The notes beneath the pieces are model-generated. The model saw only the letters and a list, made by a program, of their open reading frames with translations. It searched no databases and had not been told where the DNA came from. A DNA stretch of 15,822 nucleotides. Source: Bacteroidales bacterium (lineage in GTDB: Bacteria > Bacteroidota > Bacteroidia > Bacteroidales > UBA932). The DNA lies in NCBI GenBank assembly GCA_017429885.1, contig JAFROA010000021.1, positions 1 to 15,822 of the forward strand. The letters run 5' to 3'. The position numbers were made by a program, and so were the translations under genes. The first letter of the stretch is position 1. Each line of letters opens with the position of its first letter. Positions 7,283 to 13,810 of this stretch are shown one piece after another.

Positions 7283-8890
7283 TTATTTCCCGAGGTTGCC
7301 CAAGATGGAGCGGGTGATCTCGCGGGTGATTGTTCGCGTGGCGGCGCTGGTGGCGTTCTTCACGACTTTACCGGCGTTGTCCTTCTTCGTTGTCTTTGAC
7401 TTCTTGCCGGTCACCTTATTCGAGACCTCGTTGCCGATGGCCGTGGCAGCGGTGGCGGTGACAGCGGTGATGACAGCCTTGACCACCTTGCTCATGATTC
7501 CGTTTTTCTTCTTGGCCTCACCAGCAGGAACCTTGGCAGCTTTGGTGGACTTGCCTTTCTTCTCAGTGACTTCCTCCTTGGCCTGCTCGGCTTCCTTAAT
7601 CTGTTTCTCTTTCTCAGCCATAAGGACTTCGAACGCGCTGTCCCTCTCAAGAAGCTTGTCATATTTGCCATACACCCTTGAGCGGTTGATGATCTGCGAC
7701 CTTTGGCTGGGGTCGATGGCTCCGATCTGGCTCAGAGGGAAGAGGACCTTCGCTTTCTCTACTATGCTGGGAGCCCCCTTCTCGTCAAGGAAAGAGACCA
7801 AGGCCTCACCTGTGGCGAGGTTCGTGATCGCCTCATAGGTGTTGAACTCAGGGTTGGTCCTGAAGGTGTCGGCAGCGACTTGGACCGCCTTCTGGTCACG
7901 AGGTGTAAAGGCTCGCAGGGCGTGCTGGACACGGTTACCAAGCTGGCCGAGGATGTTGTAGGGGATGTCAGTGGGGCTCTGGGTCACGAAATACACTCCC
8001 ACTCCCTTGCTTCGGATCAGGCGGACTACCTGCTCAATCTTGTCTACGAGAGCCTTTGAGGTGTCGTCGAAGAGCATGTGGGCCTCGTCGAAGAAGAAGA
8101 CCAATCTAGGAAGATCCATATCGCCAACCTCGGGGAGGGTGACATAGAGCTCGGAGAGAAGCCAAAGCAGGAATGTGGAATAGAGTTTCGGCTTGAGCAT
8201 CAGCTTGTCAGCGGCCAAGACGCTCATCACACCCTTGTTCCCCTCAACGGCTAGAAGATCCATTATGTCGAAAGAAGGCTGGCCGAAGAATTTGTCAGCG
8301 CCTTCGTTCTCAAGGGTGAGGAGGGCCCTTTGAATACCTCCTACAGACACTGTGGCGATGTTGCCGTACATCTGTGAATACTCGGAAGCGTGCTCGGAGA
8401 TATAGTTGAGACAAGCCCTCATGTCCTTGATGTCGTCGAGGAGCAAACCTCTCTCGTCGGCTATCCTGAACATGATGTTAAGCACACCTTCCTGGGCGTC
8501 AGAGAGGCCGAGGATACGGGTGAGAAGCTGAGGTCCCATCTGTGAGATGGTGCATCTCATCGGGTGCCCCTGCTCTCCGAACACATCGTAGAAACGCACC
8601 GGGCAACTCTGGAACTCGGGGTTCTCTATCCCGAATTCGGGCATTCTCTTCTCAATGAATCCGCTGGTCTTTCCAGGCTGGGATATTCCGGAAAGATCGC
8701 CCTTCATGTCAGCCATGAAGCAAGGCACACCGGCCTGGCAGAAACTCTCCGCCATGACCTGTAGGGTGACTGTCTTACCGGTTCCGGTGGCTCCGGCCAC
8801 AAGTCCGTGTCTGTTTGCCATCTTCCCGACAATCGAGAGAGGGCCTTTGTCGCAATGGGCTATCCAAAGCCCGTGGTTAGAGTCGTACAT
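7283..8890 (-). CDS. HerA-like/DUF853 family ATPase (YjgR type)
   Basis: This 535 aa cytoplasmic P-loop ATPase belongs to the HerA/FtsK-like group known as DUF853 (E. coli YjgR type). The role is unproven; relatives are DNA-translocating or DNA-processing motors. Walker A is GATGTGKT at 33-40, preceded by the family signature MANRHGLVAG and followed by FMADMKGDLSGIS at 58-70. Walker B is LVFFFDEAH at 263-271, with a downstream VTQSPTDIP sensor-like motif. The body ends near residue 423, and a Lys/Ala/Thr-rich low-complexity tail (424-535) closes with TRTITREITRSILGNLGK, a terminal motif that resembles the family's C-terminus. It starts 11 bases after the cstA stop, so it is probably co-transcribed. 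A long open frame on the opposite strand over the tail is a composition shadow. Confidence 0.92.
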   Translation of the reverse strand: MYDSNHGLWIAHCDKGPLSIVGKMANRHGLVAGATGTGKTVTLQVMAESFCQAGVPCFMADMKGDLSGISQPGKTSGFIEKRMPEFGIENPEFQSCPVRFYDVFGEQGHPMRCTISQMGPQLLTRILGLSDAQEGVLNIMFRIADERGLLLDDIKDMRACLNYISEHASEYSQMYGNIATVSVGGIQRALLTLENEGADKFFGQPSFDIMDLLAVEGNKGVMSVLAADKLMLKPKLYSTFLLWLLSELYVTLPEVGDMDLPRLVFFFDEAHMLFDDTSKALVDKIEQVVRLIRSKGVGVYFVTQSPTDIPYNILGQLGNRVQHALRAFTPRDQKAVQVAADTFRTNPEFNTYEAITNLATGEALVSFLDEKGAPSIVEKAKVLFPLSQIGAIDPSQRSQIINRSRVYGKYDKLLERDSAFEVLMAEKEKQIKEAEQAKEEVTEKKGKSTKAAKVPAGEAKKKNGIMSKVVKAVITAVTATAATAIGNEVSNKVTGKKSKTTKKDNAGKVVKNATSAATRTITREITRSILGNLGK

Positions 8891-8901
8891 ATCTTCGTTG
8901 T

Positions 8902-10374
8902 TTATTTATTGTCTTTCTGTTTTGAATCATGCCGCATTTTCAGGCAAGACAGCAGGAAGCCTGCCGCCACGAAGGCGATCAATCCGATCCAAGGCGCCAA
9001 AGAGGCGTTGACCCGGAATCCCACCTTGTCGACCAGAATGAAGGTGATGCTCACCGATGTCATGAAACACGCCGGGATTCCGCTGACGAGGTACCACAGG
9101 CCATTCTTGTTATTGATGAGGTAAACTGTGATTGCCCATAGCGTGAATACCGCAAGGGTCTGGTTGGCCCATCCAAAGTATCTCCAGATCGTGTTGAAAC
9201 CATTGGAATCTGATATGTTGAACCAGAGAAGCAAAGCAGTGACGATGAACAACGGGATGCTGACCAGCAGCCTGTTGCGTATTGGTTTCTGGTCGAATTT
9301 CAAGAAATCCGAGATGATGAGCCTGGTGCTTCTCAAAGCGGTGTCACCGCTGGTGATAGGGGCGGCAACGACTCCGAGTATCGCCAGAATTCCTCCCAAG
9401 AGGCCGAGCCAACTCTTAGAGACTGTAGTCACGACAGTGGGTGCGGCAGCGCTGAGGTCGGATCCGCACTCAGCGGCCCCTCCATCAAAGAAGAAATATG
9501 AGGACACGGCTGCCCATACAAGGGCGACAAGTCCCTCGGTGATCATCGAGCCGTAGAAAACCGGCCGTCCGAGTTTCTCGTTCTTGAGGCATCGGGCCAT
9601 AAGGGGACTCTGGGTGGCGTGGAATCCGCTGATTGCTCCGCAGGCGATGGTGATGAACAGGCAGGGGAATATGGGCTGCCCGGTGACTCCCACAGAGGGT
9701 CCGCGGTTGCCGAGCCCTTCCCAAAGCTCAGGAATGGAAGGCCATTTTATGAAGAGGCACACCATCAACGCCACAGCCATGAAAATGAGGGCGAAGGCGA
9801 AGAGAGGATATACTTTTCCGATGACTTTGTCAATCGGGAGCATCGTGGCGATAAAGTAATATACGAATATCACCGCCACCCAAAGCATTATGGATGAAGA
9901 ACTTCCGTCTCCAGCCATGCCGCCGAGAATTATGGCGGGACTGTACACGAACACCGCCGCCACAAGCACGAGCAGCAGGACCGTGAACACCAAGACGACG
10001 TTTTTAGTACCCTTTCCAAGATACTTTCCCACCAGTTCCGGAAGCCCTACACCGCCTTCCCTCAAGGACATCATACCGCTCAAGTAATCATGGACAGCTC
10101 CGGCGAAGATGCATCCGAACACTATCCAGAGATATGCGGCCGGACCGAACTTGGCTCCCATTATGGCTCCAAAGATAGGACCGGTCCCGGCGATATTCAG
10201 GAACTGGATCATGAATACTTTCCAAGTGGGCATCGCGACAAAATCCACACCGTCCGCCTTTGAGATAGCAGGGGTAGGACGGGAACTGTCTGGCCCGAAT
10301 GCCTTCTCCACGAACTTTCCGTAGAGGAGGTAGCCCAGAATAAGGGCTATGATGCTGATGATGAATGAAACCAT
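8902..10374 (-). CDS. cstA: Carbon starvation protein CstA (peptide/pyruvate-type transporter)
   Basis: The 490 aa polytopic inner-membrane protein belongs to the CstA/BtsT family, which imports pyruvate or peptides, in E. coli chiefly when carbon is limiting. Hydrophobic segments run throughout, beginning with MVSFIISIIALILGYLLYG. Family hallmarks are FLNIAGTGPIFGAIMGAKFGP, VHDYLSGMMSLREGG, and SGFHATQSPLMARCLKNE in the middle. It lacks the long C-terminal region of the 700 aa E. coli protein, as is usual for the short bacterial form. The reading frame continues 41 codons upstream, but into an AT-rich divergent promoter. The ATG at 10372-10374 gives the family N-terminus and has a -7 box just ahead of it. 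The HerA-like ATPase gene follows after 11 bases; any functional link is unknown. Confidence 0.95.
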   Translation of the reverse strand: MVSFIISIIALILGYLLYGKFVEKAFGPDSSRPTPAISKADGVDFVAMPTWKVFMIQFLNIAGTGPIFGAIMGAKFGPAAYLWIVFGCIFAGAVHDYLSGMMSLREGGVGLPELVGKYLGKGTKNVVLVFTVLLLVLVAAVFVYSPAIILGGMAGDGSSSSIMLWVAVIFVYYFIATMLPIDKVIGKVYPLFAFALIFMAVALMVCLFIKWPSIPELWEGLGNRGPSVGVTGQPIFPCLFITIACGAISGFHATQSPLMARCLKNEKLGRPVFYGSMITEGLVALVWAAVSSYFFFDGGAAECGSDLSAAAPTVVTTVSKSWLGLLGGILAILGVVAAPITSGDTALRSTRLIISDFLKFDQKPIRNRLLVSIPLFIVTALLLWFNISDSNGFNTIWRYFGWANQTLAVFTLWAITVYLINNKNGLWYLVSGIPACFMTSVSITFILVDKVGFRVNASLAPWIGLIAFVAAGFLLSCLKMRHDSKQKDNK

Positions 10375-10380
10375 ATCGTA

Positions 10381-10388
10381 CAAATTTA
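10381..10388 (-). promoter_or_regulatory. -7 promoter box for cstA
   Basis: On the minus strand this reads TAAATTTG, an exact TAnnTTTG match. No clear -33 TTTG is at the standard distance. Only 6 bases separate the box from the cstA ATG, so a leaderless or near-leaderless transcript is predicted. Confidence 0.45.
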
Positions 10389-10400
10389 ATAAATAATCAG

Positions 10401-10408
10401 TATATTTG
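10401..10408 (+). promoter_or_regulatory. -7 promoter box for the GH2-type glycosidase gene
   Basis: TATATTTG matches the Bacteroidota -7 element TAnnTTTG and lies 39 bases before the ATG at 10448. The -33 region is not a good match. With the oppositely oriented box at 10381-10388 it forms a mirrored pair, so the two promoters probably share a binding region. Confidence 0.45.
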
Positions 10409-10447
10409 TGAATAGATAGATTAGCGAAATCAACAAATCTCTTAATA

Positions 10448-12328
10448 ATGAAATCAAGACTCATCACAATGGTGGCGGCCGCGTTCGCGGTCGTCATAAG
10501 CGCTTCGGCTCAGCAATGGGCTCCGGCCGGCGACAGGATCAAGACAAAGTGGACAGAGGAAGTTTCCCCCACCAACGCTCATCCTGAGTATCCAAGGCCC
10601 CAGATGCTCAGGTCTGATTGGAAATCACTGAACGGTTTGTGGGATTATGCGGTCACCCCTAAGTCAGAGCCTTGTCCCAAGGCCTTCGATGGTAAGATCC
10701 TTGTGCCTTTCGCCCTGGAGTCCTCACTCTCGGGTGTCGGCCGTCCGCTAACTCCCAAGGATGCCTTATGGTACAGCACTTCTTTTTCCGTTCCTTCGTC
10801 ATGGAAGGGGAAACGCTTGATTCTCAATTTCGATGCGGTTGACTGGAAGGCTGATGTTTTCGTCAATGATATAAAGGTGGGCTCCCACACTGGTGGTTAC
10901 ACCAGATTCTCGTTTGATGTCACACCTTATGTGAAGAATGGCGCCAACTCCCTTGTGGTCAGGGTTGAGGATGCGTCAGACAATGATTTCCAGCCTCGTG
11001 GCAAGCAGGTCAAGGAGCCTCGCGGTATCTGGTACACCTCTGTCTCAGGTATATGGCAAAGCGTGTGGATCGAGCCTGTCGCCCCTACACACATCACAGA
11101 CTACAATGTCGTGTCGAGCGTCGCTGACAATGCGATAAACGTCACAGTGGACGCCGCTGGTGTGCAGGAAGGTGATGTCGTGAAAGTGTTCCTTCTTGAT
11201 GGAGGTATCGGGTATTCGACTGAGACGGCAGCCGCCGCGAAAACCGCCGTTGATGGTCAGTATGCTGTCCTTGCCTCCGGAATGGCGGTTCCAGGAGGTA
11301 CAGTGACCCTCAATGTGAAGAATCCCAAGCTCTGGTCTCCAGAGTCTCCGTATATCTACGGACTTGACATCCAGATACTTCGTGCCGGAAAGGTTATCGA
11401 CAAAGTCGCCGCTTACGCTCCGATGAGGGAAGTCTCCGCTTACAGGAAAAACGGCAACACGAAGCTTATGGGCTTGAATGGGGAAGTCCTTTTCCAGCTT
11501 GGCCCTCTCGATCAGGGTTGGTGGCCTGACGGCCTTTACACGGCTCCCACCGATGAGGCTCTCAAGTTTGATATCCAGAAGACCAAGGACTTCGGTTTCA
11601 ACATGATCCGCAAGCATGTCAAGGTTGAGCCTGACCGCTGGTACTATTACTGCGACCAGCTCGGAATGATCGTTTGGCAGGACATGCCTTCCTTCGCCGG
11701 GAGCAAACACTGGGGCATGTATTATTATGGTGAGGGGGAGGATTGGCCCGCTACCCCCGAGGCCAAAGCCAACTATTACAAGGAGTGGGGAGAGATCCTG
11801 AACCAGTTCAAGAAGTTCCAGTGCATCGCCGTGTGGGTGCCTTTCAACGAGGCTTGGAGCCAGTTTGACACGAAGGACGTTGTCGCTTTCACAAAGGCTA
11901 CCGATCCGACCCGTCTGGTCAACCAGTCTTCCGGAGGAAACTGGGAAGAAGGAGTCGGTGACATCCTTGACAATCACCATTATCCTTATCCCGCTTTCAG
12001 GATGTGGGACAAGAATATGATCAATGTCCTTGGAGAATATGGCGGTATCGGTTTCCCTGTGAAGGGACATCTCTGGCAGGATGACAAGAACTGGGGATAT
12101 GTCCAGTACAAGAGTGGTGATGAGGTGCTCGCCGAGTACGCTGACTTCGCTGAGCAGCTCAAGCAGCTCATCAAGCAGGGTTGCTCCGCTGCCGTCTACA
12201 CCCAGACTACAGATGTAGAGATTGAGGTCAACGGCCTTATGACTTATGACCGTAAAGTCATCAAGATGGATGAGAAGAAGCTTCGCGCGGTCAACGAAGG
12301 TATAATCAAGAGCATGCCGGTGGAATAG
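10448..12328 (+). CDS. Secreted glycoside hydrolase family 2-type glycosidase
   Basis: The 626 aa product is a retaining exo-glycosidase of GH2 architecture, exported to the periplasm. A signal peptide (MKSRLITMVAAAFAVVISASA) is probably cleaved after residue 21. The jelly-roll sugar-binding domain spans about 50-215 (SLNGLWDYAV, WYSTSFSVPSSWKGKR, DWKADVFVNDIKVGSHTGGYTRFSFDVT). An Ig-like domain follows (216-335), then a TIM barrel (336-620). The catalytic acid/base is E468 in VPFNEAW, and the likely nucleophile is E530 in LGEYGG. FNMIRKHVKVEPDRWYYYCDQLGMIVWQD is the usual barrel strand region. It lacks the extra C-terminal domains of large beta-galactosidases. The specificity (galactosidase, glucuronidase, mannosidase or other) cannot be decided. 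It is divergent from cstA and converges, 6 bases apart, on the esterase gene. Confidence 0.92.
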   Translation: MKSRLITMVAAAFAVVISASAQQWAPAGDRIKTKWTEEVSPTNAHPEYPRPQMLRSDWKSLNGLWDYAVTPKSEPCPKAFDGKILVPFALESSLSGVGRPLTPKDALWYSTSFSVPSSWKGKRLILNFDAVDWKADVFVNDIKVGSHTGGYTRFSFDVTPYVKNGANSLVVRVEDASDNDFQPRGKQVKEPRGIWYTSVSGIWQSVWIEPVAPTHITDYNVVSSVADNAINVTVDAAGVQEGDVVKVFLLDGGIGYSTETAAAAKTAVDGQYAVLASGMAVPGGTVTLNVKNPKLWSPESPYIYGLDIQILRAGKVIDKVAAYAPMREVSAYRKNGNTKLMGLNGEVLFQLGPLDQGWWPDGLYTAPTDEALKFDIQKTKDFGFNMIRKHVKVEPDRWYYYCDQLGMIVWQDMPSFAGSKHWGMYYYGEGEDWPATPEAKANYYKEWGEILNQFKKFQCIAVWVPFNEAWSQFDTKDVVAFTKATDPTRLVNQSSGGNWEEGVGDILDNHHYPYPAFRMWDKNMINVLGEYGGIGFPVKGHLWQDDKNWGYVQYKSGDEVLAEYADFAEQLKQLIKQGCSAAVYTQTTDVEIEVNGLMTYDRKVIKMDEKKLRAVNEGIIKSMPVE

Positions 12329-12342
12329 AATACTCTACCACC
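12319..12342. other. Hairpin spanning both convergent stop codons
   Basis: GGTGG-AA-TAGA (12319-12329), loop ATAC, and TCTACCACC (12334-12342) can form a nine-pair stem with a two-base bulge. The TAG stops of the two convergent genes pair with each other. No T-run follows in either direction, so an intrinsic terminator is only a weak possibility. Confidence 0.3.
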
Positions 12343-13810
12343 AGAATATAGGTCCTTGGGCATCGTCCCAATCATCGCTCCTGAATGGGGCTAGAGGAAG
12401 GCCATAACTGTTGAATAGAAATCCTGGCTGATAGTCTTTGAAACAATATCGGACAGCGACAGGTCTCGGGACTTCAGGACTGCTCACGGCTATGGCCTCT
12501 TCAGGTTTGTGGATAAGGGCGGCCTGAGCAGGATAAAAATGCTTGTCTTCTCCCGCGACTTCAAAGCCAGGGATGTATTCTCCTTCATTAAGATTGGTGT
12601 GGAGACCTTGCTCCGCATTGCTGACATGGATAATGATCCTGCCACCATCCACTTCATGGGACACATACTCGGGAGACTGATACTCGATTTGTCTGCCGTA
12701 TCCTAAAGCCAGAGCGCCCCATGCCAGGCGCTTGGAGACCTCTTGTTTGAAGCGGGGATGTATAACGTATTTTTCTCCAAGATCGATGGTCACTGCCATG
12801 CTCGCGTTCTTTATACGCTTCAAACTGATTGACTGCTGCTCCCTTAAATAAGCGGCTCTCTTGTTGGCGTAGGGATATTCAAAAGGGGCTATCTGTGTGA
12901 AACAGAATGGCATATCCTGGTTCTCGAAGGTTTCTCTCCATAAGGAAATAAAGGAATCCTGGAGATTCGCATAGTCCTTGTAATTAAGAATATTAGACTC
13001 TCCTTGATACCATATCAGTCCTTTGATGGTATATTTCCTGAGAGGATAGACCATGGCGTTGAATAGCAGGGTAGGTGTTTGTTGCGGCGAGTTCTTGAAG
13101 CGGTCCGGATTCTCTAAGATTGAGAAGTCAGCATCAGGATTGGCGCTAAGGATCGCTTCCCGAGTCATCCATGCCTCGATAGTCGAGGCTCCCCAGTCTG
13201 TGATAATCAGTCCTATGGGAACTCCCAGAACATTTTGCAGATAGTCCCCGAAGAAAACCGCACAGGCGCTGATGTCGGGAAGATTTTCCGGTGAATTGGT
13301 GACCCATTTGACTTCGCAGTCTTCTTTCGGGGAGAGGCTGTGGTCAAGTGACAGTTGAGCCATCCTTAGGGGCCTTTCCTGACAGGCGCTGGCGATGTAG
13401 TCCTGCGCTCCTTCGACATATTGCCCATACTCGAATCCCTTCAGGGGCATCTCCATGTTGTATTGCCCGGAGCAGAGCCACACTTCTCCAATCAGCACAT
13501 CCTTCAGGGTGATTCTTTTTCCGTCATCTATGGTTATCTCATAAGGGCCGCCGGCGGCCGGAGTCTTGACCCGCACTTCCCAGGCTCCTTTGGAGTCGCT
13601 TCTGGCAGATACGGTTTTGTTGTTCCAGGAGCACTTGACTGCCACGGTTTTACCCGCTTCAGTCCAGCCCCATAGTCTGGCGTCTGATTTCTGCTGGAGG
13701 ACCATGTGATCTCCGATTATTCCAGGCAGTCTGACCTCCGCCCTGGAATAAGTGGAGAATAAAGTGACTGTCAATGCGATAGCCAGCAGCCTCATTATGG
13801 ATTTATTCAT
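12335..13810 (-). CDS. Sialate O-acetylesterase family protein with Tyr replacing the catalytic Ser
   Basis: The 491 aa secreted protein is of the sialate 9-O-acetylesterase (SASA/SGNH-like) family; the signal peptide is probably cleaved near SRA (22-24). These enzymes remove O-acetyl groups from sialic acid or other sugars in the periplasm. Family segments are LPGIIGDHMVLQQ near the mature N-terminus, GEVWLCSGQYNMEMP, GVPIGLIITDWGASTIEAW, LIWYQGESN and DLGEKYVIHPRFKQEVSKRLAW. The last provides the Asp343/His351 pair. The first block normally reads GQSNM with the nucleophilic Ser, but here residue 117 is Tyr (codon TAC, 13460-13462), so classical esterase activity is in doubt. The start overlaps the upstream glycosidase-like gene by 8 bases (ATGAATAA). 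Family assignment is firm; activity is not. Confidence 0.88.
   Translation of the reverse strand: MNKSIMRLLAIALTVTLFSTYSRAEVRLPGIIGDHMVLQQKSDARLWGWTEAGKTVAVKCSWNNKTVSARSDSKGAWEVRVKTPAAGGPYEITIDDGKRITLKDVLIGEVWLCSGQYNMEMPLKGFEYGQYVEGAQDYIASACQERPLRMAQLSLDHSLSPKEDCEVKWVTNSPENLPDISACAVFFGDYLQNVLGVPIGLIITDWGASTIEAWMTREAILSANPDADFSILENPDRFKNSPQQTPTLLFNAMVYPLRKYTIKGLIWYQGESNILNYKDYANLQDSFISLWRETFENQDMPFCFTQIAPFEYPYANKRAAYLREQQSISLKRIKNASMAVTIDLGEKYVIHPRFKQEVSKRLAWGALALGYGRQIEYQSPEYVSHEVDGGRIIIHVSNAEQGLHTNLNEGEYIPGFEVAGEDKHFYPAQAALIHKPEEAIAVSSPEVPRPVAVRYCFKDYQPGFLFNSYGLPLAPFRSDDWDDAQGPIFWW

Noticed and set aside
7176..7838. 220 aa open frame on the plus strand
   Set aside because: It lies antisense to the low-complexity Lys/Ala tail of the HerA-like ATPase and overlaps the end of rsmD; its composition mirrors the real gene and it resembles no protein.
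10375..10497. 41-codon N-terminal extension of cstA
   Set aside because: The extension would cross the divergent promoter region and overlap the start of the GH2 gene; the family N-terminus begins at the ATG at 10372-10374.
11045..12070. 341 aa open frame on the minus strand
   Set aside because: It is fully antisense to the GH2-type gene, which has signal peptide, domains and catalytic Glu residues in the correct frame. The antisense frame is His/Asp/Val-rich noise.
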